A DNA stretch of 64,000 bases. Source: an uncultured Olleya sp. GTDB lineage: Bacteria > Bacteroidota > Bacteroidia > Flavobacteriales > Flavobacteriaceae. Shown here piece after piece: positions 37,236 through 46,115 of the stretch (positions within the stretch are counted from its first letter, which is position 1; every line of letters starts with the position of its first letter). A model generated the notes under the pieces. That model ran no database searches. It saw only the letters and a list, made by a program, of their open reading frames with translations, and was not told the origin of the DNA. Both the position numbers and the translations under genes were made by a program. The DNA lies in the NCBI GenBank assembly GCA_947503885.1, contig CANNFD010000007.1, positions 1-64,000 on the forward strand. Direction: 5' to 3'.

Positions 37236-38273
37236 TTAAATGTCTTCGTTTTTAATAAGTGCTCCATCCATGTTTGCAAGATACCAAGCTGTAGAGAAAA
37301 TTAGTTTTGCACGTTTTTCTAACAAAGGATAATTTATTTTATCAGCAGTGTCGGTAGGTTTATGGTAATCTGCATGTGTGCCATTAAAATAAAATATGAC
37401 AGGTATATTGTGTTGTGCAAAGTTATAATGGTCAGATCTTGAGTAATAACGGTTTGGGTCATCCTTGTCATTATACTTATAATCTAATTGTAAATTTGTA
37501 GTGCTTTTATTTACCTTTTCTGAAACAAAATGTAATGATTTACTAATACGATCTGTACCTATTAGATAGATGTAGTTAGGATTGCTAATATGTCTGTCAT
37601 CCACACGTCCAATCATATCTATATTTAAGTTTGCAAAAGTTTTATTTAAATCAAATAAAGGATTTTGAGTGTAGTAGTAGGAGCCTTGTAAACCAATTTC
37701 TTCTGCGGTAAGGTGTAAAAACAGGATGCTTCGTTTTGGGTTAAAACCATTGTTTTGTGCTGTTTTAAACGCTTTGGCAATTTCTAGCATTGCAACTGTA
37801 CCAGAACCATTATCATCTGCTCCAAAATGTATATGGTCGTCTTCTACGCCTAAATGGTCATAGTGTCCAGAGATAATTAGTGTTTCTTCTGGATATTTAC
37901 TTCCTTTAATATAGGCTACAACATTTTCTGATGAATTATATCTTTCTGGTAAAAAACTTTTAGGAATACTTTGTAGATAAGTCGAGTCTTTTGTAGCAGG
38001 CAACAGTCCTTCGTTTTTATAAAAATCTACTAAAAATTGTGCTGCTTTCTTTTGTCCTTCGCTACCAACTTCGCGACCATTAAAATCGGAAGATGCAAAT
38101 TTGCTTAAGTTTGTTTTTAAGGCTTCTGCTTTTATTGATGAGGTGTATGTGTCAAATGTGCTTGGGAAATCTACTACAATACTAGCTTCTAAATTTTCAA
38201 TTTTAGTACTATACTTTGTAGTAGCACAAGAGCCTACTAATGATAATGCGGTTAGGATTATATAGAATTTCAT
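37236..38273 (-). CDS. M28 family metallopeptidase lipoprotein, short form
   Basis: 345 residues with lipobox VGSC (Cys16) and the full M28 zinc set: SGHYDH, FGADDNGSGT, TAEEIGLQGS, NLNIDMIGR and FNGTHADYHKPTDT. It aligns along its length with the 519-residue neighbour but lacks the PA-like insertion of about 180 residues. Both start with related lipobox and KTNLSKFASSDFNGRE-type segments. All catalytic positions are kept, so both copies look active. They probably arose by duplication with loss or gain of the PA domain. Confidence 0.92.
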   Translation of the reverse strand: MKFYIILTALSLVGSCATTKYSTKIENLEASIVVDFPSTFDTYTSSIKAEALKTNLSKFASSDFNGREVGSEGQKKAAQFLVDFYKNEGLLPATKDSTYLQSIPKSFLPERYNSSENVVAYIKGSKYPEETLIISGHYDHLGVEDDHIHFGADDNGSGTVAMLEIAKAFKTAQNNGFNPKRSILFLHLTAEEIGLQGSYYYTQNPLFDLNKTFANLNIDMIGRVDDRHISNPNYIYLIGTDRISKSLHFVSEKVNKSTTNLQLDYKYNDKDDPNRYYSRSDHYNFAQHNIPVIFYFNGTHADYHKPTDTADKINYPLLEKRAKLIFSTAWYLANMDGALIKNEDI

Positions 38274-38335
38274 CTAGCTTATGTAATTGGAAGCCAAATA
38301 TATAGAAACAAACTGTTTTGACCTAATTTTCTGAC

Positions 38336-38665
38336 TTAGTCAATTATAATTAAGTCATCTAATTCTTCTTTAGCTTCATCTTTTCTTAGTCGCTCTAGTT
38401 GTTGTAACTCTTTTGTGTCACCAACTTCTTTAACGCTAAAAATAGACTTATAACCAGCTAATGCTAATGCTATAATAGTTAGTAAAAACACTACTTGTAT
38501 GACGTGTGTTGACTGTTGTTCTTTTTTAGATTTTAAAAAAGCTATTACTCCAAACACAAACGCTAATGCAGCAGGGATAAACGATAATTTATATAATGGT
38601 AAAACTGCTAATATTACAGCTAAAACTGCTAAAATTAATCCTAAAATTATGCTTACTTTTCTCAT
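38336..38665 (-). CDS. small membrane protein with charged tail
   Basis: 109 residues with three hydrophobic helices (about 4-22, 27-45, 57-76) and an acidic C-terminal tail (QLERLRKDEAKEELDDLIIID). It starts 6 bases after the DUF3108 gene stop, so the two are co-transcribed. The alpha-helical membrane half is rich in Ala/Leu/Val. I do not recognise the family; it may anchor or partner with the DUF3108 protein. Confidence 0.7.
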   Translation of the reverse strand: MRKVSIILGLILAVLAVILAVLPLYKLSFIPAALAFVFGVIAFLKSKKEQQSTHVIQVVFLLTIIALALAGYKSIFSVKEVGDTKELQQLERLRKDEAKEELDDLIIID

Positions 38666-38671
38666 GTTATA

Positions 38672-39463
38672 TTAGTTTCTTAATCCTGTTGCTGACTTTA
38701 ATTTTAATTCACCACTACCAACTGCTATTTTAAATTTAGCATAAACTGGTACTTTGTTTTGGTCAGCAGTTAGCCATAATAAGTTGGCATTGTTACCTTT
38801 TAAAAGGTTGTTTCCGGCAACATTGATTGCTAATTTATAGCATTCTTTTTTACCTAACGCTGTGTTTATTGTTTCTTTTCCAAGTAGCTTAAAACTTGTC
38901 TTGGTCATTTTATTATCAAATAAAACAGTAAAAGAGTCTGATGCTCCAATAGGCGCTTTATGGATGTCTAATGTTCTGATTTTATATATTGTAGCTACTA
39001 TATCTCTAGCGTTACTGTTGATTTTTACAGTATTATTTTGATCCCAATAACCTGTTTTAGATTTGCTAGTTTTTTTTCTAATTAAGCTTTCAACCAAATT
39101 GGTTTTATGATTGTACTTGTATTTTACGTACTTATAATAGCCACCTTCATTAATCTCTCTGTTATATAAATACGGAGTTATTGTTCTTGGGTTTACGTAG
39201 CTTTCGTATAAATCTCTAATTTTAAAATAGCTATCAAAATCGCTATAGGTTGTTGCTGTACATTTTAAATGCATAAGGGTAGAGGAGCTAGTTCTCATTT
39301 CACTAGTTTCCATTTTTACTTCTGCTACATCAGTTAGGATACCTGACATATTATAAGATGCAGCAAAAGTTAGTTTTTCGCCAGCATTAAAAGCTTTATT
39401 ATCTTGTCCATTAGAAAATGAAAATGCAATAAGAGCTATTAATAATGTTAATTTAAATTTCAT
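38672..39463 (-). CDS. DUF3108 family secreted protein
   Basis: 263 residues with a signal peptide (about 1-19, ending FSNGQ/DNK) and the DUF3108 beta-rich fold: FNAGEKLTFAASYNMSGILT, a YESYVNPRTITPYLYNREINEGG stretch typical of the family, and a C-terminal LLWLTADQNKVPVYAKFKI. DUF3108 proteins are periplasmic or outer-membrane-associated and resemble lipid-binding LolA-like or VioE folds; function unknown. A membrane protein gene follows after 6 bases. The divergent metal operon starts 132 bases upstream. Confidence 0.85.
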   Translation of the reverse strand: MKFKLTLLIALIAFSFSNGQDNKAFNAGEKLTFAASYNMSGILTDVAEVKMETSEMRTSSSTLMHLKCTATTYSDFDSYFKIRDLYESYVNPRTITPYLYNREINEGGYYKYVKYKYNHKTNLVESLIRKKTSKSKTGYWDQNNTVKINSNARDIVATIYKIRTLDIHKAPIGASDSFTVLFDNKMTKTSFKLLGKETINTALGKKECYKLAINVAGNNLLKGNNANLLWLTADQNKVPVYAKFKIAVGSGELKLKSATGLRN

Positions 39464-39595
39464 AAAAATGTTATTTATTTGTCAAAGATATAACTTAACA
39501 TTAATTGTGCCGAAATTATTGTTTTAATTTAACTTTTAGTATTATTCCTATTAGATTTCAGAGTTATTAATTAAACTATTTTGTAATTTTGTGTT

Positions 39596-40006
39596 GTGAT
39601 AAAAACAGTTTTACATAAAGTAACCTCTTTATTAATGGCATTAGTCGTGTTGGTTTCAACACTATCTTTTACTGTTGAGAGTCACTACTGTGGAGAGCAT
39701 TTAGTAGATACTGCAATTTTTACTAAAGCCAAAAGTTGTAAAGGGATTGTTAGTATTGAAAACACTACTATTAAAACCAAATCCTGTTGTAAAAATACTA
39801 TCGAGGTTTTAAAAGGTGTTGACCACCTTAAGCTTAATAGTTTTAATGATTTGGATTCTAGTTTACAACATCCAATCACAACATTTTTATATAACCCAAT
39901 CCAGTTATTTAAAAGTTTACCTAAGCTAATAGTGCCACACAAAAATTATGTGCCACCAAATTTGGTTATAGATTACCAAGTCCTTCACGATGTCTACATT
40001 ATTTGA
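39596..40006 (+). CDS. HYC_CC_PP family protein
   Basis: 136 residues with the three marks that name this flavobacterial family: SHYCG near residue 29, KSCCKN near 62 and YVPPN near 119. A signal-like helix (about 7-27) precedes the first motif. The Cys/His pairs suggest binding of a transition metal in the periplasm. Start taken at GTG 39596, since the upstream region is not coding and the basic N-terminus MIKTVLHKVTS fits a signal peptide; a -7-like box TAATTTTG lies at 39584-39591. It opens a run with an HMA mini-protein, a TonB receptor and an HMA protein. Confidence 0.78.
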   Translation: MIKTVLHKVTSLLMALVVLVSTLSFTVESHYCGEHLVDTAIFTKAKSCKGIVSIENTTIKTKSCCKNTIEVLKGVDHLKLNSFNDLDSSLQHPITTFLYNPIQLFKSLPKLIVPHKNYVPPNLVIDYQVLHDVYII

Positions 40007-40071
40007 TAAAAGCTTTTTTTTCCGCTTAAGCGGAACGTCTTTAAAAGTTAATTTTATTAAATAATATAGTA

Positions 40072-40191
40072 ATGATAGATACATATATAGTTACAGGAAT
40101 GACCTGTAATAAAAGTTATACTCCGTTTATAAATGCTTTAGAATCTTTAAAGCAATCAGTTTTTGAATGTCTAATTAAAATCAATAATTAA
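40072..40191 (+). CDS. 39-residue HMA-like mini-protein
   Basis: ORF ATG 40072 to TAA 40189-40191, reading MIDTYIVTGMTCNKSYTPFI then NALESLKQSVFECLIKINN. VTGMTCN copies the first half of the heavy-metal-associated (HMA) motif GMTCXXC, but the second Cys of the pair is replaced (CNKS). It is about half the length of a normal HMA domain (65-70 residues). It ends 2 bases before the TonB receptor start. It could be a shortened metal-binding peptide, a regulator or a broken copZ-like gene; the correct reading frame and close spacing argue against plain junk. Confidence 0.55.
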   Translation: MIDTYIVTGMTCNKSYTPFINALESLKQSVFECLIKINN

Positions 40192-40193
40192 GC

Positions 40194-42428
40194 ATGAAAA
40201 AATTAGTGATTTTATTAAGCTTTATGCCTTTTTTAATGGCAGCTCAAGAACAATTAAAAGGGGTTGTTTACGACGCTAGTATAGACAACACTAACCAGCC
40301 ATTATTTGGTGCTAACCTAATTTGGTCAGGCACTAAAGTAGGAGCGTCTACAGATATTGATGGTAAATTTAGTTTGCCTTTTGTAGATGGTAATAATAAA
40401 TTAATTATTAGTTATGTTGGCTTTAAATCGGACACTTTAACTATCACGTCTGCAAAGCCAATACAACATGTGCTAAGACCAACAAATGACTTAGACGAAG
40501 TGGTTGTTAACTCAAGAAAAATTGCTACATCAAGGTCTTATTTAAAGGCTGAAAACACAATGTTTGTAAGCAGTGATGAGTTGTTAAAGGCTGCTTGTTG
40601 TAACCTTTCCGAAAGTTTTGAAACTAACCCTTCAATAGATGTTAATTTTAGCGATGCAGTTTCTGGTACTAAGCAGATTAAAATGTTAGGGCTTGCAAGT
40701 CCTTATATTTTAATTGCTACAGAGAACATTCCTGCTATTAGAGGTGCTTCTCAAGCTTATGGTCTTAGTTTTATTCCCGGAACATGGGTAGAGAGTATCC
40801 AAATTACAAAAGGGGCTGGTAGCGTGGTTAATGGTTTTGAAAGTATTGCTGGCCAGATTAATGCAGAGCTTGTTAAGCCTACCACCGATGATGCGCTTTT
40901 TGTTAATTTATATGGAGGTAGTAATGGGCGATTAGAGTTAAATACACATATTAATACAACGCTTAGTGATAAATGGAGTACAGGTTTGTACGTACATGGT
41001 AACACCCATCAAGAAAAGCATGATGATAATAATGATGGATTTTTAGACATGCCATTATATAAGCAAATTAATGTAATGAATCGTTGGCAGTTTACTAACC
41101 CGGAAAAAGGGATTGTAACTTTTTTTAATTTACGTTATTTAGATGATGCCAAACAGTCTGGGCAAATTAATTTTAATCCAAATACGGATAAATTAACTAC
41201 TAATGCTTGGGGAAGTGAGATTGATACAAAACGCTACGAGTTGTCTGCTAAATTAGGTTATGTCAACCCAGAAATCCCTTGGCAGAGTCTTGGTGTTCAG
41301 TTTGCATTTAGTAACCATGAACAAGAGTCCTATTTTGGGTTAAACCAATATAATATAGAGCATACTAGTATTTATTCTAACGTGATTTATAATTCGATAA
41401 TTGATGACTCCAGACATAAAATAAAAACAGGAGTCAATTTTACTTATGATGCTTATAATGAGTTTGCCATTATGCAAGATTTTGGAAGAACAGAGCGCTC
41501 TTTTGGAGGTTTTTTTGAGTATGCTTTTGATGACTTAGAGTATTTTACACTTACAGCAGGACTGCGTGCAGATACTCATAATTTATTAGGCCAATTTATT
41601 ACACCTAGATTACATATGCGTTATTCGCCTTGGGGAAAATCTGCTTTTAGGGCTTCTGTTGGTAGAGGAAAACGTAGTGCCAATATTTTTGCCGAAAATC
41701 AAAACTTATTTGCCTCATCACGTAATTTTTCAATCTTAAATAATAATGGTAATATCTATGGATTAGACCCTGAAATTGCATGGAATTACGGACTGTCTTA
41801 TTTACAAGGGTTTAATCTTTTTGGAAGAAAAGCAGATATTACTCTTGATTTTTATCGTACAGATTTTAAAAATCAGGTAGTTGTAGACCTAGAAAATGCA
41901 CAGGAAGTTAATTTTTATAACCTAGAAGGCGATAGCTATGCTAATAGTTTTCAAGCAGAATTAAATTATAATGTTTTTTCGCATTTTGATTTAAGAACAG
42001 CTTATAAGTTTTATGATGTTAAAACAGAATATAAATCAGGAAAACTAATAAAACCATTAACACCTAAGCATCGTTTTTTTGCAAATGCTTCTTATGAAAC
42101 AGAAATAAGAAACAATAGTATGTGGAAGTTTGATTTAACTTATAATTGGTTGAGTCAGCAACGTTTTGCTTCGACATTAAATAATCCAAACCAATACCGA
42201 TTGGACGACTTTTCAAATACTGTTGCGACTTTAAACGCGCAAGTTACTAAAGTGTTTTCTCCAAAATTTGAAGTATATTTAGGCGGAGAAAACTTAACAA
42301 ATGTTAAACAAGATAATCCTATAGTTAGTGCGGACAATCCGTTTGGAACAAGTTTTGACACTAACTTTGTATATGGCCCAGTTTTTGGAAGCATGTATTA
42401 TGCAGGATTAAGATATAAACTAAAATAA
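40194..42428 (+). CDS. TonB-dependent receptor of the metal-handling operon
   Basis: 744 residues: signal peptide (about 1-17, MAAQ), carboxypeptidase-regulatory-like domain (20-105), plug with AACCNLSESFETNPSID (Cys pair near 135) and ATENIPAIRG, barrel to the terminal AGLRYKLK. The Cys pair in the plug is unusual and is found in the receptor subgroup encoded with HYC_CC_PP and HMA proteins. A role in import of copper or another soft metal, or its chelate, follows from the neighbours and is not proven. It starts 2 bases after the HMA-like mini-ORF, and an HMA protein gene follows after 12 bases. Confidence 0.92.
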   Translation: MKKLVILLSFMPFLMAAQEQLKGVVYDASIDNTNQPLFGANLIWSGTKVGASTDIDGKFSLPFVDGNNKLIISYVGFKSDTLTITSAKPIQHVLRPTNDLDEVVVNSRKIATSRSYLKAENTMFVSSDELLKAACCNLSESFETNPSIDVNFSDAVSGTKQIKMLGLASPYILIATENIPAIRGASQAYGLSFIPGTWVESIQITKGAGSVVNGFESIAGQINAELVKPTTDDALFVNLYGGSNGRLELNTHINTTLSDKWSTGLYVHGNTHQEKHDDNNDGFLDMPLYKQINVMNRWQFTNPEKGIVTFFNLRYLDDAKQSGQINFNPNTDKLTTNAWGSEIDTKRYELSAKLGYVNPEIPWQSLGVQFAFSNHEQESYFGLNQYNIEHTSIYSNVIYNSIIDDSRHKIKTGVNFTYDAYNEFAIMQDFGRTERSFGGFFEYAFDDLEYFTLTAGLRADTHNLLGQFITPRLHMRYSPWGKSAFRASVGRGKRSANIFAENQNLFASSRNFSILNNNGNIYGLDPEIAWNYGLSYLQGFNLFGRKADITLDFYRTDFKNQVVVDLENAQEVNFYNLEGDSYANSFQAELNYNVFSHFDLRTAYKFYDVKTEYKSGKLIKPLTPKHRFFANASYETEIRNNSMWKFDLTYNWLSQQRFASTLNNPNQYRLDDFSNTVATLNAQVTKVFSPKFEVYLGGENLTNVKQDNPIVSADNPFGTSFDTNFVYGPVFGSMYYAGLRYKLK

Positions 42429-42440
42429 ACCTTATTAAAA

Positions 42441-42797
42441 ATGAAAAAAATTGTATTAGTATTATTAATGTTGACCACAACAATAACTTTTGCTCAAGAT
42501 AAAAACAAAAGAGCTAGTGTAGAAGTTGATGGTGTTTGTATGATGTGTAAATCAAGAATCGAAAAAGCATGCTTTAAAACTAAAGGTGTTAAAAGTGCAG
42601 TTTGGAATGTTGATACACATGAGTTAAAATTAATTTTTGACGAAAACAAAACCAATCTAGAAACTATCCAACAAAATATTATTGCTGTTGGGCATGACAC
42701 TAAAACTTTAAAAGCTTCTGATGATGCTTATGCAAGCGTACATGCTTGTTGTAAGTATAGAGATGAAGAGGTTATTGATGACCATAAAAAAGAATAG
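42441..42797 (+). CDS. secreted heavy-metal-associated (HMA) domain protein
   Basis: 118 residues with a signal peptide (about 1-18, TFAQ/DKN). The HMA domain carries VDGVCMMCKSRIEKA (33-47; CXXC metal pair) and the usual GVKSAVWNVDTHELKLIF beta strand. A C-terminal extension has HACCKYRDEEVIDDHKKE with a further His-Cys-Cys set. HMA domains bind Cu+ or related ions and pass them on. Being exported, this one works in the periplasm. It closes the operon and is followed by a terminator. The family is common next to HYC_CC_PP genes. Confidence 0.88.
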   Translation: MKKIVLVLLMLTTTITFAQDKNKRASVEVDGVCMMCKSRIEKACFKTKGVKSAVWNVDTHELKLIFDENKTNLETIQQNIIAVGHDTKTLKASDDAYASVHACCKYRDEEVIDDHKKE

Positions 42798-42827
42798 TTA
42801 GATTACAATCTTATTATTTATTACCTA

Positions 42828-42858
42828 TAAAAAACGCCTGCAATTGCAGGCGTTTTTA
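42828..42858. terminator. bidirectional terminator after the metal operon
   Basis: aaaaaacgcctgca-attg... the sequence aaaaacgcctgcaattgcag closing with gcgttttt is a near-perfect palindrome (12-bp stem) with A and T tracts on both sides, between converging genes. Confidence 0.9.
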
Positions 42859-42883
42859 TATACACTATAAATTAAAAACAGAT

Positions 42884-44311
42884 TTAATTATTAATCAATC
42901 CTAATAATTCATTTTCTATCATAATATCAAACATGTTAGCTTTTGGATTGACAATTACTGCATTTTTGTCAACTATAAAAACTTTGTTTACTGGCTTTAA
43001 TGATAACAATTCAATAGCCTTGTCTTGATTTTCAAAAAGATACTCGTTAGTCAAACCAAAGTTATTACGTTGTAATATTTCTGCTTGCTCTCTATTACTT
43101 ATATTATTTATGCTAATAGCAATTATATCAATCTCAGGGTATTTTTTTTGAAGGTCGTTAGCACGTTCATGCGAAACTTTTAAATGGTATCTATCTGTAG
43201 CATCCCAAAAATATATAATTGTTGGCTTTTTAATAATATCTTTTAATTGTTGTGCCTTCTCGTTTTTATCAATAACTACAACATCCGGTACAATTTTACC
43301 AGGTTTTAATAACTTATAAGAGTTTACTAACTTAGTAGCTTTATTTTTTTGCTGTGTATTAGAGCTTTTTTGTTGGAAATATTTTAATAAGGTATCATAG
43401 TCATCCACGCTTTTTGAAGCATTGATAAACTTAATCATATTATAATATAGCAATCTGTTTTTTATAAAAGTATCAGAAACTTTTTGATCAATTAATTTAA
43501 GTTTTTCTAAGTTGTAATCTAAAGACTGGTTGTTGTAACTAACATCTTTAGAGTGTTTAAAATGTTCTTGTAATGCTATGTTATTAAAATGAAACCTTAA
43601 AAAGGATACATAAGGTCTGTAGTCTTTAAGGGCTTTATTATTATAATCTATATCGGATCTAAAATCAAAAAAGTTTGGTGGTAGTTTTTTAAATATAGCT
43701 TCTTCAGTTTGGCTATAATTAATAAATGGATAAGCCTCTTTACTGTAATAGTAGTTATAGTCTATATTAGCTTTAGCATAAGTGTTAAAAAGCGCACTGG
43801 TTTCATATTTTTTATTAAAGTTGTTAAGCTTCTCAAGTTTTGCTTGTCTAATGTTAGAAAGCTTTTCATCAAATTCTATAGGTTCTAGTTGGCTAATTTT
43901 TAAAATTTCTTGTTCCTGTTTTTCTGTTTCCAGAAACATATCCATTAAATAGTTGTTTTCCTTTTCACCAATACCATTAAAAACTAAAGATTCGTCAAAC
44001 TCCATCGTGTTAACACGTAGCATGATACTGTCTTTTGGCTTAATTAAAAACGACTGAGACTCTTTACCATCGTAAAAGCTAAATAAGCCTGGTTCAAAAT
44101 TGTTAAAAATATATTTAAAGCGATTATTGTCATCTAAGTAAACAGTGTCAATAATCTCTGAAGATTTAAAAATTATAATATAATCACTGCTTGGATTTAT
44201 AATTTCACCACCAAAAAACGCAGTACTTTCTTCAATAGTGCTTGTGCTTTTCTTACAAGAAAATATAACGCTAGTGCATAGTAAAAGGTAAAAAAAGTGT
44301 CTTAAATACAT
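42884..44311 (-). CDS. TlpA-like lipoprotein without redox cysteines
   Basis: 475 residues. Lipobox IFSC (Cys19), then an N-terminal region with a beta domain (about 30-110) and a long helical middle, then a C-terminal thioredoxin-like domain (about 340-475). Where TlpA proteins have FWATWCXXC this one reads FWDATDRYH (368-376). No Cys occurs after the lipobox. It therefore cannot act as a thiol oxidoreductase and is more likely a binding or structural domain. It is a lone gene, convergent with the metal operon, and divergent from the ABC-F gene. DUF4369-type N-terminal domains often come with such folds. Confidence 0.82.
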   Translation of the reverse strand: MYLRHFFYLLLCTSVIFSCKKSTSTIEESTAFFGGEIINPSSDYIIIFKSSEIIDTVYLDDNNRFKYIFNNFEPGLFSFYDGKESQSFLIKPKDSIMLRVNTMEFDESLVFNGIGEKENNYLMDMFLETEKQEQEILKISQLEPIEFDEKLSNIRQAKLEKLNNFNKKYETSALFNTYAKANIDYNYYYSKEAYPFINYSQTEEAIFKKLPPNFFDFRSDIDYNNKALKDYRPYVSFLRFHFNNIALQEHFKHSKDVSYNNQSLDYNLEKLKLIDQKVSDTFIKNRLLYYNMIKFINASKSVDDYDTLLKYFQQKSSNTQQKNKATKLVNSYKLLKPGKIVPDVVVIDKNEKAQQLKDIIKKPTIIYFWDATDRYHLKVSHERANDLQKKYPEIDIIAISINNISNREQAEILQRNNFGLTNEYLFENQDKAIELLSLKPVNKVFIVDKNAVIVNPKANMFDIMIENELLGLINN

Positions 44312-44436
44312 ATGATAATTTATAAGGGCAAAATATTACACTAACAAAAATATGTTTTGCAATAGAGTTCTCGTGTTAAGGCGTTGTTAAAACTTATTAA
44401 AGGCTAAAGTATAGCATCTATTTCGGCTTAATTTTC

Positions 44437-44444
44437 TACTTTTG
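44437..44444 (+). promoter_or_regulatory. -7 promoter box of the ABC-F gene
   Basis: TACTTTTG fits TANNTTTG. It overlaps the possible upstream TTG start at 44442, so translation must begin later, at ATG 44466. Confidence 0.6.
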
Positions 44445-44465
44445 CACAAAATTAAAATTAAAGAT

Positions 44466-46097
44466 ATGTTATCAGTATCAAATTTATCAGTTCAATTCGG
44501 TAAGCGTGTACTTTTTGATGAAGTAAGTACTACTTTTAATAATGGAAACTGTTACGGGATTATCGGAGCCAACGGAGCTGGAAAATCTACATTCTTAAAA
44601 ATTATTTCAGGTCAACAAGACCCAACATCTGGTCATGTACACTTAGAAGCAGGTAAACGTATGTCTGTTTTAACACAAGACCACAACAAACATGATGAAG
44701 ACACTGTTTTAGAAACAATTTTAAAAGGAAATAAAGAACTATATAAAATCAAGACTGAAATTGATGCATTATATGCTGATTATACAGATGAAAATGCAGA
44801 AAGAATAGGGGAGCTTCAAGTTAAGTTTGAAGAAATGAATGGTTGGAATGCAGATAGTGATGCTGCTGCAATGTTATCAAACTTAGGTATTAAAGAAGAG
44901 TTTCATTATACCTTAATGGCAGATCTAGATGGTAAGCAAAAAGTACGTGTGTTATTAGCACAAGCTCTTTTTGGTAATCCAGATGTGCTTATTATGGATG
45001 AGCCTACCAATGACTTGGATTACGAGACTATTGCTTGGTTAGAAAACTTTTTAGCTAATTATGATAATTGTGTGATTGTAGTCTCTCACGACCGTCACTT
45101 TTTAGATGCAGTTTGTACACATATTAGCGATATAGATTTTGGAAAAATCAACCATTTTTCTGGTAACTATACATTTTGGTACGAGTCTTCTCAATTAGCA
45201 GCTAGACAGCACGCACAGCAAAACAAAAAAGCTGAAGAGAAGAAAAAAGAATTAGAAGATTTTATTCGTCGTTTTTCTGCTAACGTAGCGAAAAGTAAAC
45301 AAGCTACAAGTAGAAAAAAAATGATTGACAAGCTTAATATTGAGGATATTAGACGTACAAGTCGTCGTTATCCTGCTATTATTTTTGAGCGTGATAGAGA
45401 AGCGGGTGATCAGATTTTAAATATTGAAGGTTTAGCAGCTTCTTTAGATGGTGAAGTGTTATTTAAAAACATAGATTTAAACCTGCAAAAGGGAGATAAA
45501 GTGGTCGTGTTTTCTAGAGACTCTAGAGCAACTACTGCTTTTTACGAAATTTTAAATAATAACCTAAAAGCTGATGCTGGAAAATTTGATTGGGGAGTAA
45601 CTACTACACAATCATACCTACCTTTAGATAACAGTAAGTTTTTTGAAAGTACAGAAATGACTTTAGTGGATTGGCTGCGTCAATGGGCTCAGACAGAAGA
45701 AGAGCGTGAAGAAGTAAACATTAGAGGTTTTTTAGGTAAAATGATTTTTAGTGGAGAAGAAGCACTTAAAAAATGTAATGTCTTATCTGGAGGAGAAAAA
45801 GTGCGTTGTATGTTATCAAGAATGATGATGACTAGGGCTAACGTATTACAATTAGACGAGCCAACAAACCACTTGGACCTAGAAAGTATTACAGCATTTA
45901 ACAACTCGCTTAAAAACTTTAAAGGGACTGTTTTATTTACGACTCATGATCATGAGTTTGCACAAACGGTTGCAAATAGAGTAGTAGAGTTAACGCCATC
46001 TGGTGTAATTGATAGATACTCTACCTTTGACGATTATATGCAAGATAAAAGCATTAAAGAGTTACGTGATAAAATGTATGGGGTTACTGCAAAGTAA
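44466..46097 (+). CDS. ABC-F family ATPase (YbiT-like), asymmetric ATP sites
   Basis: 543 residues from ATG 44466; the longer reading from TTG 44442 starts inside the promoter box. Two ABC domains and no membrane helices. Domain 1: Walker A GANGAGKS (34-41), signature LDGKQ (154-158, degenerate), DEPTNDLD (178-185), switch His in VVSHDRH. Domain 2: the Walker A place reads FSRDSRATT (349-357, degenerate), the signature LSGGE (440-444) is intact, then DEPTNHLD (464-471). In ABC dimers each site joins one Walker A with the other signature, so only one site looks active. ABC-F proteins act on ribosomes. Terminator follows. Confidence 0.9.
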   Translation: MLSVSNLSVQFGKRVLFDEVSTTFNNGNCYGIIGANGAGKSTFLKIISGQQDPTSGHVHLEAGKRMSVLTQDHNKHDEDTVLETILKGNKELYKIKTEIDALYADYTDENAERIGELQVKFEEMNGWNADSDAAAMLSNLGIKEEFHYTLMADLDGKQKVRVLLAQALFGNPDVLIMDEPTNDLDYETIAWLENFLANYDNCVIVVSHDRHFLDAVCTHISDIDFGKINHFSGNYTFWYESSQLAARQHAQQNKKAEEKKKELEDFIRRFSANVAKSKQATSRKKMIDKLNIEDIRRTSRRYPAIIFERDREAGDQILNIEGLAASLDGEVLFKNIDLNLQKGDKVVVFSRDSRATTAFYEILNNNLKADAGKFDWGVTTTQSYLPLDNSKFFESTEMTLVDWLRQWAQTEEEREEVNIRGFLGKMIFSGEEALKKCNVLSGGEKVRCMLSRMMMTRANVLQLDEPTNHLDLESITAFNNSLKNFKGTVLFTTHDHEFAQTVANRVVELTPSGVIDRYSTFDDYMQDKSIKELRDKMYGVTAK

Positions 46098-46115
46098 ACC
46101 TTATTATATATAAAA

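Noticed and set aside
44442-44465. Longer N-terminus of the ABC-F protein from TTG
   Set aside because: The TTG overlaps the -7 promoter box, and homologous proteins begin at the MLSVSNLSVQFG start.
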